DNA of 64,000 nt from Nitratidesulfovibrio termitidis HI1 (GCF_000504305.1 NZ_KI632512.1:2942220-3006219), one strand, 5' to 3'. Counted from the first letter of the stretch, positions 50,005-58,967 are shown. Notes: generated from the sequence alone by a model not told the origin. Program-made: numbers and translations.

Positions 50005-52254
50005 TTATTTGCCGTTGGTTTTTCTTGTATTTTGTTTGGAATTATTTTTTTTCCTGTTTTTGATTTCACTTCTGATGTGATTTATTCCATAATCAAGAGC
50101 CATTTGTTGGCCATTTGGTGAATTAATACCAATGTTGTGAATTGTTTTTCCCCAGGTATTAAGTTCGGGCTTTAATGCATCTTGCATTTTCGCAATTCCT
50201 TCCTGTTTTTCTTCGCTGCCATATGGATATGACCACCACGGGCGTAATTGCTGTGCTATTTCGTGTACCTTTGTGTCTACGTTGTCTTTGGTCTTCTCGC
50301 TATCGGTATCCGGAGCATTTTTCCCGGACTCCATGGGTGTTGCATCAGCCAGCAACAGGTTGACGGCGTACGGCGCTCTTCCGTCACGGAAGTATGGTCT
50401 GTTACGGCTTATTCCTCGCTCTGGGCCGCCAGGACCCAGCGGCTGGAAGCCGTCCTTCGAAGGCATGGGGCGGTTTTCGGGGGAGAATCTTGAGTCTGGA
50501 GCCGGTTGGCCGTTCGGGGGCTGCACGCCGGGAGCGACGGGGAAGGTGCTGGCGATGAGTTCCTCGCCATGCCTTGGGCCGAACGGCCTGAGAAGCAGTT
50601 CGTCGGCGTAGATGCCGGGGTGTGCGCGCGAGGGGAGCGTCAGGCTGCCCCGCGGGAGAGACGGCATGGGGTGGCGATATTCGAGCGTCATGGCGTCGTC
50701 ACCGTCGGCGAAGGTGAACCTGCCGATGGCGTCGCGCGGGTGCTTGGATTCGTCCCATCCTCTGGCGGCAACGGATTCGCCGATGAGCCCCAGCGGGTCG
50801 AAGGCGCTGACCGGATCGTCCACGCAATAGTCGTAGGGGTCGTGGTCGCCGCCGGTGTCGCCCAGCGGGTCGGGCGCGGTGAAGCGTCCGGTGCGCGGGT
50901 CGTAGTCGCGAAAGCCGAAGCGCACGAGGCCGGTGTGCCGGTCCACCAGCCCCCCGGCGAAGCCCAGCGGCAGGAAGAAGTACGGGCAGGTGTCCAGCAG
51001 CGGGTTGCCGAAGCTGTCGTATTCCATGCGCTTCACCACGCGGCCATCGGGGTCCAGCAGCACTTTCGGTGTGCCCACCTGGTCGCACCCGATGCGGAAG
51101 GTGGCGGAACGCTGCGGCGCGGCGGGTTCCCCGTCCTTGCGGAAGATGGACAGGTCCAGCAGGCCCCCTTCCAGATTGTCGAGTGCCGGGCCGCATACGG
51201 TGACGGCCTCGGGCACGCGGTCGCCGCCGTAATGAAAGGTGTAGTCCGAGCCGGTGCGGTGGTCGCGGAAGCGGGCCAGGCGCAACGGGTCGAGCCACTG
51301 GTATTCCTCGCTGGGCGCGTGGTTGCGCAGCACCATGAAGGGTATGCCGTTATCGCCGAAGCGGTAGCGGATGATGTCTCCGCCGGGCAGCACCACCGAA
51401 TCGAGAGCCACGGGCGCAAGCTGGGCATGGGGATCATGGGGGTCATAGGGACTGTAGGGATCGGGGGAGGCATGGGGTGCGCCCCCGGCGGTGTTGTCTC
51501 CATTGTCCCCGTTGCCCCCGTTGGCCCCATTGCCATAATAAAACCATGTGCTGTTGCGCCCTTCCTCACGGCAGCGCAGCGTGCCGTCCGGGGCGTACAT
51601 GTAGCGCGCCCGGCCCGCGCGCACGAGGCGGCCCGTGCCATCGTAGGCAAAGGCGCGCTCCGTCTCCAGCATCCGCAGCGCGTCGCGCGACATGCCGGGC
51701 AGCGGGTTCACCCTTGCCGTGATGCGCTGGCCCGCCGTGTTGTAGGTGTAGCGTTCCGCCACCTGGCCGTCGCGGCGCACCTCGGTCAGGTGGCCGCGTT
51801 CGTCGTGGGTGTAGTCGTAGCTGGCGGCGCGCCCGCCGCAGCGTTCCTGTTTGGCGCGCAGCCTGCCGTCGGGCGAGAAGGCGCACTGCACGTCCAGCGC
51901 GGGGGGGATGTCGCCGGACTGGGGAGCGACGGCAGAGGCGGCAGCCCCGTCCGTCCCGCCGGGGGCACCCTCGGCGCGGGAATGGGGCGTGTGGGGTGCG
52001 GGCATGGCGAAAGCTCCGGAAGCGGGGGGAGCCGCCGGGAATGCGTCCGCGCCGTACCCCGGCCCGGCGGGTGCCGCCCTTCCGGCAGGCACAGTCCCTC
52101 CGACAGGCACTGCCCCTCCGGCGGGCGCGGCCCGCTCGTCGCGGGGCCGCTTGGCGAATACCACGGTGCGCAAAAAGTCTTCGGTGGACATGGCCTGGGG
52201 TGAACGCTGGGCAGGGGCGCGGCGGGATGCGCGCCCGCGTGTGGATGCGGACAT
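50005..52254 (-). CDS. Short Rhs protein with RPWWSYPYGS-type toxin tip
   Basis: The 749-residue protein starts at MSASTRG with the same AAAGGAAA site as its relative at 43912. About the first 510 residues are nearly identical to that protein (low-complexity start, few YD repeats, Rhs core ending TGRFTAPDPLG and FDPLGL). The tip begins GWDESKHPRDAIGRF, then diverges, and has LRPWWSYPYGSEEKQEGIAK about 75 residues from the end, followed by a lysine/asparagine-rich AT-coded terminus. The tip fold is not recognised. It lacks PAAR, VgrG and signal sequences. Its convergent neighbour at 49529 is the candidate immunity gene. Confidence 0.83.
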   Translation of the reverse strand: MSASTRGRASRRAPAQRSPQAMSTEDFLRTVVFAKRPRDERAAPAGGAVPVGGTVPAGRAAPAGPGYGADAFPAAPPASGAFAMPAPHTPHSRAEGAPGGTDGAAASAVAPQSGDIPPALDVQCAFSPDGRLRAKQERCGGRAASYDYTHDERGHLTEVRRDGQVAERYTYNTAGQRITARVNPLPGMSRDALRMLETERAFAYDGTGRLVRAGRARYMYAPDGTLRCREEGRNSTWFYYGNGANGGNGDNGDNTAGGAPHASPDPYSPYDPHDPHAQLAPVALDSVVLPGGDIIRYRFGDNGIPFMVLRNHAPSEEYQWLDPLRLARFRDHRTGSDYTFHYGGDRVPEAVTVCGPALDNLEGGLLDLSIFRKDGEPAAPQRSATFRIGCDQVGTPKVLLDPDGRVVKRMEYDSFGNPLLDTCPYFFLPLGFAGGLVDRHTGLVRFGFRDYDPRTGRFTAPDPLGDTGGDHDPYDYCVDDPVSAFDPLGLIGESVAARGWDESKHPRDAIGRFTFADGDDAMTLEYRHPMPSLPRGSLTLPSRAHPGIYADELLLRPFGPRHGEELIASTFPVAPGVQPPNGQPAPDSRFSPENRPMPSKDGFQPLGPGGPERGISRNRPYFRDGRAPYAVNLLLADATPMESGKNAPDTDSEKTKDNVDTKVHEIAQQLRPWWSYPYGSEEKQEGIAKMQDALKPELNTWGKTIHNIGINSPNGQQMALDYGINHIRSEIKNRKKNNSKQNTRKTNGK

Positions 52255-52824
52255 GGCATTTCCTTTGGTTGATGGTGGAAATGCCGCACCCGTAGCATGC
52301 GGGTTTCGGCCCGGCGTTGCCGCAACAGGGCCGCAGCGGGGTGGGGTGGCCGTCCGGAGGGTGTACGGCCATGGCGCTTGCCGGATGCGCACGGCGCGCC
52401 GCGTCGCACCGCAGTGTCTGCCCGCCACCACGGCGGCTTCCGTCCACCTCCGCCAGTATCCTGCCCGCATCCTGCCAACATCCGGGCGGCATCCGGCCCG
52501 CATCCCCTCGCCATCCCACCGTCATCCGGTGTTCCCCCCTTCGGACAACCGCCGCCCCCGTCCTCCCGCTCCCCTTGGCCGCGCCCCCACCTGTCCGCTC
52601 CCCCGTTCCGGCCCCCGTTCCACCCCGTCGCGTCTTGACCTTGCCGGGTGGCTTGATTAGCGTGGCACGTCTTCACACCACGCGGTGCGCCGGGGGCCCG
52701 GCGCGCCATATTCGTCACCACACAGGCGTGGCCGTGCCGCCATCGCTGGCCGCCATGCGCCCGCCAGCGCGGCCCGCCAACGTGCCCCGAAACACGCGGG
52801 GCGTACATCCGAGAGGTAGGAAAC
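52255..52824. other. Divergent region between Rhs gene and ilvE
   Basis: About 570 bp. Positions 52255-52372 repeat the segment upstream of the other full Rhs gene. Around 52440-52530 a degenerate run of short CATCC/CGGCATCC units is seen. Beyond that a promoter-like pair precedes ilvE. No gene is supported; this is the right edge of the island. Confidence 0.6.
52635..52663 (+). promoter_or_regulatory. Possible sigma70 promoter for ilvE
   Basis: TTGACC and TAGCGT are spaced by 17 bases, about 160 bp before the start codon. The -35 box is good and the -10 box weak, so this is a candidate only. Confidence 0.35.
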
Positions 52825-53748
52825 ATGGTCCAGAAAGCGGAAACCATCTGGTTTGACGGCAAGCAGGTGCCCTGGGACGAAGCCAACGTGCACGTGCTGA
52901 CCCACACCCTGCACTACGGCGTGGGCGTGTTTGAAGGCATTCGCGCGTACAGGTGCGCCGACGGCGGGTCCGCCGTGTTCCGCCTGCGCGAGCACATGCA
53001 GCGCCTGCTGAACTCGGCCAAGATCCTGCGCATGGTCATTCCCTATACCGTAGACCAGCTCGTGGGCGCCGTGGAAGAAACCCTGAAGCGCAACAAGCTG
53101 GCCGAAGGCTACATCCGCCCCCTGTCGTTCGTGGGCGCGGGCGCCATGGGCGTGTACCCCGGCGACAACCCGGTGCAGACCATCATCGCCGCCTGGCCCT
53201 GGGGCGCCTACCTTGGCGCCGAAGCGCTGGAACACGGCATCCGCGTCAAGACCAGCTCGTTCTGCCGCCACCACGTCAACGCCATGATGACCAAGGCCAA
53301 GACCTGCGGCAACTACGTGAACTCGGTGCTGGCCAAGATGGAAGCCAAGGCCGACGGCTACGACGAAGGCCTGATGCTGGACACCCAGGGCTTCGTGTCC
53401 GAAGCCACGGGCGAAAACATCTTCATCGTGCGCGGCAAGCTCATCAAGACCACCCCGCTCACCTCGGTGCTGGACGGCATTACCCGCAACAGCCTGATCA
53501 CCCTGGCCCGCGAACTGGGCTACGAAGTGGTGGAACAGCAGTTCACCCGCGACGAACTGTACATCGCGGACGAGGCGTTCTTCTGTGGCACCGCCGCCGA
53601 ACTGACGCCCATCCGCGAAGTGGACCTGCGCGTCATCGGCCAGGGCACCGCCGGTCCGGTGACCAAGCACCTGCAGGGCGAGTACTTCAAGGCCGTGAAG
53701 GGTGAAAACCCGGCCTACGCCCACTGGCTGCACCGCTATACCATCTAG
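52825..53748 (+). CDS. ilvE: Branched-chain amino acid aminotransferase
   Basis: IlvE makes the final transamination to valine, leucine and isoleucine in the cytoplasm with PLP. The 307-residue protein has class-IV features: [16 protein letters not shown] near residue 27, [15 protein letters not shown] near 95, the PLP-lysine region [20 protein letters not shown] near 155, [12 protein letters not shown] near 192 and the late [16 protein letters not shown] near 252. Length is typical. GAGAGGTAGGA supports the ATG. It lies just outside the Rhs island, followed by a 9-bp-period intergenic repeat and dnaX. Confidence 0.95.
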   Translation: MVQKAETIWFDGKQVPWDEANVHVLTHTLHYGVGVFEGIRAYRCADGGSAVFRLREHMQRLLNSAKILRMVIPYTVDQLVGAVEETLKRNKLAEGYIRPLSFVGAGAMGVYPGDNPVQTIIAAWPWGAYLGAEALEHGIRVKTSSFCRHHVNAMMTKAKTCGNYVNSVLAKMEAKADGYDEGLMLDTQGFVSEATGENIFIVRGKLIKTTPLTSVLDGITRNSLITLARELGYEVVEQQFTRDELYIADEAFFCGTAAELTPIREVDLRVIGQGTAGPVTKHLQGEYFKAVKGENPAYAHWLHRYTI

Positions 53749-53814
53749 GGTCCGTCCGTGTATGATCGCCGCACGCCGGGCGCCCGTCCCGGCGTGCGGC
53801 GTGCGTTACGGCCC

Positions 53815-53879
53815 GGAAACCCCGGTAGCCCAGACAATCCGGACAGCCCGGAAGCCCCAGAAGCCCCGGATACCCCGTA
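53815..53879. repeat. Intergenic 9-bp-period degenerate repeat
   Basis: Between ilvE and dnaX, units resembling AGCCCGGAA/AGCCCCGGA recur about seven times with a 9-base period. It resembles the run at 7726 and the coding examples. Confidence 0.7.
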
Positions 53880-53988
53880 GCGTAGCGCTTTCACTGCCCC
53901 ACGGCACGCACCAACCCGCGCCCCGTCCGGCGTCCCGTCCTTCCGCGCGAAGGCGGGCGGGACAGGCGGCGCAGCAGGCCCGCACGTC

Positions 53989-56004
53989 ATGAGCAATGCC
54001 CCCCTCACCGCCAGATACCGCCCGCAGACCTTCGCCGAGGTGGCCGGGCAGGAGACGGTAAAGGCCATCCTTTCCCGCGCCGCGGCGGAAGACCGTGTGG
54101 CCCCCGCCTACCTGTTCAGCGGCACGCGCGGGGTGGGCAAGACCACCATCGCCCGCATCCTGGCCAAGGCGCTGAACTGCGAAAAGGCCCCCACCGGCGA
54201 GCCGTGCAACACCTGCGAGCAGTGCCGCAAGGTGGTGATGGGCAACCACGTGGACGTGGTGGAAATCGACGGCGCGTCCAACCGGGGCATCGAGGACGCC
54301 CGCCGCCTGCGCGAGGCCATCGGCTACGCGCCCATGGAAGGCCGCTACAAGGTCTTCATCATCGACGAAGCCCACATGCTGACGCGCGAGGCGTTCAACG
54401 CCCTGCTGAAAACGTTGGAGGAACCCCCGCCGCGCGTCACCTTTGTGCTGGCCACCACAGAGCCGCACAAATTTCCCGTGACCATCATCAGCCGCTGCCA
54501 GCACTTCACCTTCAAGCGGCTGCCCGAAAACGAGCTGGAAGCCCACCTTGTCGGCGTGCTGACCCGCGAGGGGCAGGACTTCGACCCGGCGGCGGTGCGG
54601 CTTATCGCGCGGCGGGCCGCGGGCAGCGTGCGCGATTCCATGTCGCTGCTGGGCCAGGTGCTGGCCCTTGGTGGCGACCGCCTGACCGTGGAAGGCGCGC
54701 GCGGCGTGCTGGGCCTGGCCGGGCAGGAACTGTTTTTCGAGGTGATGCAGGCCCTGGCCTCGCAGGATTGCGTGGCGGTGTCCGCCGTGGTGCGCGACCT
54801 GCTGGACAAGGGCGTGGACATAGGGTTTTTCCTGCGTGAACTGGCTGCTACCTGGCGCAACCTGTTCATGCTGCGCCAGGCGGGCGAGGCCGCCCTGCCC
54901 GCGCTGGACCTGCCGGAAGAAGAGGCCCGCCAGTGGCTGGAATGGGCCCCGAAGTTCGAGATTACGCACATCCACGCCTGCTGGCAGATGACCCTGGAAG
55001 GCCAGCGCCGCGTGCTGACCAGCCTGGAACCGGCCATGGCGCTGGAACTTCTGCTGCTGAACCTGGCCATGCTGCCGCGCCTTGTCTCGCTGGAGCAGCT
55101 GTCGCGCGGCGGCGGGGCTGGCCCCGCTGGCGGTTCGGGCATGCCCGGCGGGGGCGCGGGGGGCTACGGCTCCATGCCGCCCCGTCAGGGCGGTCATGGG
55201 GGACAGGGCGGCTATGGTGCCCAATCCGCTCAATCCGTCCAAGCGAGCCAATTCGGCCAATCCGCCCAGTCTGGCGAATCGTTCCCGCAGGCCCAGCCGC
55301 CGCAGGGCCGGTATCCCGGCCCGGGGCAGGCCCGGCCACAGGCCGCGTCGTCGGTATCGTCCATGTCTTCGTCGTCCGGCGTGCCCGGTGCGTCGGGCGT
55401 GCAGGCCTCGGGCGGCTTTCACCGCCCGGAGCATGCGGCCCCGGCGGCGGTCCCTGCTCCTTCGGGCGGCGGGGCTGACACCTCGCTGCCGTGGGATGAC
55501 GTGCCGTATCCCGCGCCCGGCGCGAATGCTGTGCCCGGCGGCCCCGCAGTGACGGACACCCCGCGTGCCGCTGACGTCCCTTCTTCGGGCGAGGCATTCG
55601 ACACATCTGCATCCGGCGCAGCCGCATTCGGTCCTCAGGGCGACGCCACGTGGGACGGCTTCGTGCGCTACTGTTCGGAACGCAGCAACGGCGGCAACGG
55701 GCTGTCCGTGCTGGGGCAGGCGCGCGGCCGCATGGACGGCGCCCGCCTGATCGTGGAAACGCGGTTTCGCACCCAGTACGAGCACCTCTGTTCCACCGGC
55801 AACCAGACCGCCCTTGCAGAGTACGCCCGCGCCTACTTCGGCGACGGGACCACGGTGGAGGTGCTGCCCCCCACCACCCGCATCAAGACCCCCTCGGAAC
55901 TGCGCGCCGAGGCCGAACGGCACCCCGCCGTGGGCCTGCTGCGCGAGCAGTTCGGGGCCACCATGCTGTCCTGTCGGCCCCTGTCCGACAGCCCGCTCCA
56001 ATAG
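53989..56004 (+). CDS. dnaX: DNA polymerase III subunit tau/gamma
   Basis: DnaX forms the clamp-loader core and links the replicative polymerases. The 671-residue protein has the AAA+ domain: ARYRPQTFAEVAGQE at residue 8, Walker A GTRGVGKTT near 45, a four-Cys zinc module (C..C..C..C from LNCEKAPTGEPCNTCEQC), Walker B FIIDEAHML near 125 and sensor-1 TTEPHKFP. The region 370-560 is low complexity, including an in-frame 9-bp-period repeat giving QSAQSVQASQFGQSAQS. The C-terminal domain IV/V part follows. ybaB and recR lie downstream in the classic dnaX-ybaB-recR order. The ribosome site is weak. Confidence 0.95.
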   Translation: MSNAPLTARYRPQTFAEVAGQETVKAILSRAAAEDRVAPAYLFSGTRGVGKTTIARILAKALNCEKAPTGEPCNTCEQCRKVVMGNHVDVVEIDGASNRGIEDARRLREAIGYAPMEGRYKVFIIDEAHMLTREAFNALLKTLEEPPPRVTFVLATTEPHKFPVTIISRCQHFTFKRLPENELEAHLVGVLTREGQDFDPAAVRLIARRAAGSVRDSMSLLGQVLALGGDRLTVEGARGVLGLAGQELFFEVMQALASQDCVAVSAVVRDLLDKGVDIGFFLRELAATWRNLFMLRQAGEAALPALDLPEEEARQWLEWAPKFEITHIHACWQMTLEGQRRVLTSLEPAMALELLLLNLAMLPRLVSLEQLSRGGGAGPAGGSGMPGGGAGGYGSMPPRQGGHGGQGGYGAQSAQSVQASQFGQSAQSGESFPQAQPPQGRYPGPGQARPQAASSVSSMSSSSGVPGASGVQASGGFHRPEHAAPAAVPAPSGGGADTSLPWDDVPYPAPGANAVPGGPAVTDTPRAADVPSSGEAFDTSASGAAAFGPQGDATWDGFVRYCSERSNGGNGLSVLGQARGRMDGARLIVETRFRTQYEHLCSTGNQTALAEYARAYFGDGTTVEVLPPTTRIKTPSELRAEAERHPAVGLLREQFGATMLSCRPLSDSPLQ

Positions 56005-56022
56005 AACCATCCGGAGGAATCC

Positions 56023-56334
56023 ATGCGCGGTATGAACGACCTCCTGCGCCAGGCGCAGGTCATGCAGACCAAGATGAGCAAGCTTCAGGCCGAAATGGCC
56101 GAACGCACCCTTGAAGCCACCAGCGGCGGCGGCATGGTCAAGGTGACCGTATCCGGCAAGCAGGAAGTGAAGGCCATCGTCATCGACCCCAAGGCCGTGG
56201 ACCCCAGCGACGTGGAAATGCTCCAGGATCTGGTGCTGACCGCCGTCAACGAAGGGCTGCGCCAGGCCAAGGAGATGATGGAGAAGGAGATGGGGGCGCT
56301 TACCGGTGGCCTGAAAATGCCCGGCCTCTTCTAG
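56023..56334 (+). CDS. ybaB: YbaB/EbfC nucleoid-associated protein
   Basis: The 103-residue protein belongs to the YbaB/EbfC family of small dimeric DNA-binding proteins. It shows the helical start MNDLLRQAQVMQTKMSKLQ, the beta region GGGMVKVTVSGKQEVKAIVI and the C-terminal AVNEGLRQAKEMMEKEM. CCGGAGGAA provides a strong ribosome site, 18 bp after the dnaX stop, so it is in the dnaX operon. Palindromic element B lies directly after it, before recR. Confidence 0.95.
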   Translation: MRGMNDLLRQAQVMQTKMSKLQAEMAERTLEATSGGGMVKVTVSGKQEVKAIVIDPKAVDPSDVEMLQDLVLTAVNEGLRQAKEMMEKEMGALTGGLKMPGLF

Positions 56335-56342
56335 GAGACGCC

Positions 56343-56471
56343 GCCACAAGGGGGCTTTTGCCCTCTGCCTGCGTCAGAACGCCTTTTTGCTCCGGTCGAG
56401 TACGATAAGAGTACACTCCCTTCACAAAAAGGCGTTCTTCCTTGGCAGAGAACAAAATCCCTCCTTGTGGC
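56343..56471. repeat. Composite palindromic element, copy B
   Basis: The ends GCCACAAGG and CCTTGTGGC are complementary. Inside, TTTTGCCCTCTG faces CAGAGAACAAAA, and AGAACGCCTTTTTG pairs with CAAAAAGGCGTTCT. The 129 bp fold into one interrupted hairpin between ybaB and recR. Layout and shared words match copy A at 16247. In this position it could weaken readthrough into recR or protect upstream mRNA. Confidence 0.82.
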
Positions 56472-56576
56472 TACGCCTCCTGCGGTGTCCCCTGCGCATC
56501 CTGTCGCGCGGCAACTGTCCCAGAGCCTCTGCAACGACTGGAAAAACCGATTTCCGCAATGTAACCCGGAGTGTCC

Positions 56577-57182
56577 GTGCAGCGACTGCCCGAACCGTTG
56601 AAGGCGCTGGTGGAGCAGCTCTCCCGGCTGCCCGGCCTTGGCCCCAAGTCGGCCCTGCGCCTTGCCATGACCCTGCTGAAGTGGCCTGCCAGCGAAACCC
56701 GCCGGTTGGGCCGCGCCGTGCATGATCTGCGCGACAACCTGCATCTGTGCGGGCGCTGTGGCGCGTTGACCGACGTGGACCCGTGCGGCATCTGCACCGA
56801 TCCGGCCCGCAGCGGCGAAACGCTGTGTCTGGTGTCGGAGTGGGATTCCATGCTCACCCTGGAAGAGGGCGGCTTCTACAAGGGCCAGTACCTCATCCTT
56901 GGCGGCCTGCTGGCCCCGCTGGACAACCTGCATGCCGATTCGCTGGAACTGGACCGGCTGACCAAAAGGATGGCCGAGGGCACGGTGCGCGAGGTGGTCA
57001 TGGCCCTTGGCACCACCGTGGAGGCGGAAAACACCGCCACCTACATCCGCAACATGATCGCCCGGCAGTACCCGCAGGTGCGTGTGACCCGGCTGGCCCA
57101 GGGCATTCCGCTGGGGTCCGAGGTCAAGTTCATGGATCGGGAGACGTTGCGGCAGTCCATGCAGTACCGCCAAGACCTGTGA
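56577..57182 (+). CDS. recR: Recombination mediator RecR
   Basis: RecR acts with RecO (and RecF) to load RecA at gaps. The protein of about 201 residues has the helix-hairpin-helix start RLPGLGPKSALRLAMTLL, a four-Cys zinc finger (CGRCGALTDVDPCGIC near residue 58) and a Toprim domain with CLVSEWDSMLTLEE near 84 and ILGGLLAPLD near 105. Two GTG starts are possible, at 56571 and 56577; the second is chosen because CGGAG lies 5 bases upstream. It completes the dnaX-ybaB-recR cluster. Confidence 0.93.
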   Translation: MQRLPEPLKALVEQLSRLPGLGPKSALRLAMTLLKWPASETRRLGRAVHDLRDNLHLCGRCGALTDVDPCGICTDPARSGETLCLVSEWDSMLTLEEGGFYKGQYLILGGLLAPLDNLHADSLELDRLTKRMAEGTVREVVMALGTTVEAENTATYIRNMIARQYPQVRVTRLAQGIPLGSEVKFMDRETLRQSMQYRQDL

Positions 57183-57190
57183 CGAAGCTA

Positions 57191-57366
57191 CATACGGCGT
57201 CTTTTCGCCCTCCGGCCGCGTCAGGCTCGTCCCGTGCGACGGTCGCTAAGGAAGCGCTCTGCGGTCGCCATCCGTAATGCTCGCGCGAGCGCTCGCATAA
57301 CGGCTGCCGCACTCCCCTCGCCCGGAACTCGCCTTCCTTGCCGGAGAACGAAAATCTTGCCGTATG
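57191..57366. repeat. Composite palindromic element, copy C
   Basis: The ends CATACGGC and GCCGTATG are complementary; CGCCCTCCGG faces CCGGAGAACG. The core 57260-57319 holds TGCGGTCGCCATCCGTAA, a GCTCGCGCGAGC palindrome and TAACGGCTGCCGCACTCCC, matching the core of copy D at 16552 in inverted orientation. It follows the recR stop directly. Confidence 0.8.
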
Positions 57367-57420
57367 CACGCTTCGTCCTAATTGCCGTTCGGCAACAGTG
57401 TTGAAGAAAGAGCAGAACAA

Positions 57421-57459
57421 CAACCCCGCCCGCCTCCGTAAGGAAGGCGGGCGGGGTTG
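57421..57459. terminator. Strong bidirectional terminator after recR
   Basis: CAACCCCGCCCGCCT and AGGCGGGCGGGGTTG form a perfect 15-bp stem with a short loop, followed by TTTA on the plus strand and preceded by AACAA. It sits between recR and the convergent HEAT-like gene. About 150 bp beyond it hold nothing recognised. Confidence 0.9.
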
Positions 57460-57607
57460 TTTACATGCGATGTGGATGTCGCGGGCCTGTCCGGTTCTGT
57501 TCGGGGTGGCCGTCAATCAAGGGGGTCCGGGGGAATATGTTCCCCCGGCGGGGTACGGGGCGGAGCCCCGTTTTCCATTTGTCGCGGTCTTGCCCGGCGG
57601 CAGCCGC

Positions 57608-58363
57608 TTACGCCGCCGTGCCCTTGGCGTCCGCGTCGGGCGTGGCGTTGCCCGTGGGCGGTTGGCACTGGGCCTCGATGCGCTGGGCCGCGCACTGGGC
57701 CAGTTCGCCCACGGTGCAGAGCAGCAGGCGTCCGCGTTCGAAATGTTCCACCGGGGCGTCGCAGGTGCGCAGTTCTCGCAGTGCGGGCAGGGCTTCGGGC
57801 GTGGACAGCACGCCAAGGGACCAGGCCGCCGTGCCGCGCGCGGGCAGGTCGCAGTCGGCCAGGCCAGCCAGCAGGGCGGGCACCGCCGTTTCGACAAAGC
57901 CGGGCAGGTCGGGCCGTTCCTGGGCAAGGCGGCCTATGGCCCAGTACACGCCGCGCCGCAGGGGGGCGTGGTCGCAGTAGTTGTCGTCCTTGCCCGTCTC
58001 TCGCACGTACGAGACGAGGATGCGGTGGTATTCGTCGGCCAGCCGGGGGTGGCAGGCCAGTATTTCGCCGAAGGCTTCCGGGATGCCCCAGCCGATGTTT
58101 CCCGATTCCTCGTTCATGTGCCACATCAGGCGGCGCATGATGATGCGGGCGTCTTCCATGTTGGCGTCGGCGATGCGCGCCACCACCCGGCCCAGGGCCA
58201 CCACGGCGCGCCATTTGGCCTCGCCGCCCAGCAGCAGGGATGACAGCAGCGGCCCCACGGCTTCCTTGCCGGGCAGGTTCACTATGTCGTCCAGATGTCT
58301 TTCCCACTCGGCGGAAGCGAGCAACGCGCGCAGGTGGGTCTTCAGCGATCTGAAGCGGGGCAT
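57608..58363 (-). CDS. HEAT-like repeat protein
   Basis: The 251-residue soluble protein is made of helical repeats of the HEAT/PBS-lyase type: LLSSLLLGGEAKWRAVVALGR near residue 39, LMWHMNEESGNIGWGIPEAF near 78, LRRGVYWAIGRLAQERPDL near 132 and RGTAAWSLGVLSTPEALPAL near 168. Such scaffolds mediate protein contacts; no catalytic motif is visible. The segment EESGNIGWGIPEAFGEILA is typical of a HEAT-like family common in sulfate-reducing Desulfovibrionaceae, from memory. AAAGGAGGA gives a strong ribosome site 5 bases before the start at 58363. Confidence 0.8.
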   Translation of the reverse strand: MPRFRSLKTHLRALLASAEWERHLDDIVNLPGKEAVGPLLSSLLLGGEAKWRAVVALGRVVARIADANMEDARIIMRRLMWHMNEESGNIGWGIPEAFGEILACHPRLADEYHRILVSYVRETGKDDNYCDHAPLRRGVYWAIGRLAQERPDLPGFVETAVPALLAGLADCDLPARGTAAWSLGVLSTPEALPALRELRTCDAPVEHFERGRLLLCTVGELAQCAAQRIEAQCQPPTGNATPDADAKGTAA

Positions 58364-58967
58364 GCTCTCCTCCTTTCCCGTGTCGTGGCGGGCGAAGGAT
58401 TCACCCGACCGTGCAGCGTACACCATAACAAGGTGAGCGCCTGATGCAAACCCGGCCCGTTTCCATCTTGTCGGGGCAGGTTCGGGGCCGCACGGTCCAG
58501 CCCGGCCTGTTTGGCCTCTCAGCCCGCCTGGCCTGCTCGGCCCGATTCGCCCGCATCAGCCTGCGTGGGGCCGGGGGCGCTCGTGTCCGGCGGGCATCCG
58601 GCGAGGCGTCCGGTGAGGCGTCCGGCGAGGCGTCCGGTGAGGCGTCCGGTGAGGCCTCTGGCTTTTTTGGATTTCCTGATATGTCGGGTCCATTCATGCG
58701 CGCCGAGCGGCATGCCCCCCCATGGGCGGTTGCGGGCCTCGCCTCGTTGCGTGCCCCATGGCGATTGGCTATGCTGCCCGGAAATTCGATATTCTTCCGC
58801 CAGACGGCCCAGAGGCTCCGCATGTCCAGCGCCGCAGTCCGTACCTCCAGCATCGCCGTCCTCCGGGCGCGTGTGGCGGCGTGGCGTGGCACGGGCCGGT
58901 GCCCAGCCGCGCGGCCACGTGTAGCATCCTCGTTCTCCTCCTCCGTTCGTTTTTCCCCCACCCGCCC
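58364..58967. other. Intergenic region upstream of hybrid kinase
   Basis: About 604 bp between divergent genes. It contains a 12-bp tandem repeat (listed separately). A 175-codon open frame crosses it, but it lacks a ribosome site and reads as low-complexity repeat, so it is not accepted as a gene. Confidence 0.45.
58595..58654. repeat. Five tandem 12-bp repeats
   Basis: The unit CGTCCGG(C/T)GAGG is repeated five times, almost perfectly, upstream of the hybrid histidine kinase. If translated in the plus-strand frame it would read (ASGE)n. Copy number may vary between strains. Confidence 0.9.

Noticed and set aside
38480-52254. Type VI secretion cluster with the Rhs genes
   Set aside because: No VgrG, PAAR, Hcp or structural T6SS gene is present in the window; any delivery system must be elsewhere.
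38330-52400. CRISPR array or integron-type attC array in the repetitive island
   Set aside because: Repeats are long, irregularly spaced and partly coding; there are no regular spacers, cas genes or integrase, and no attC-like core sites were recognised.
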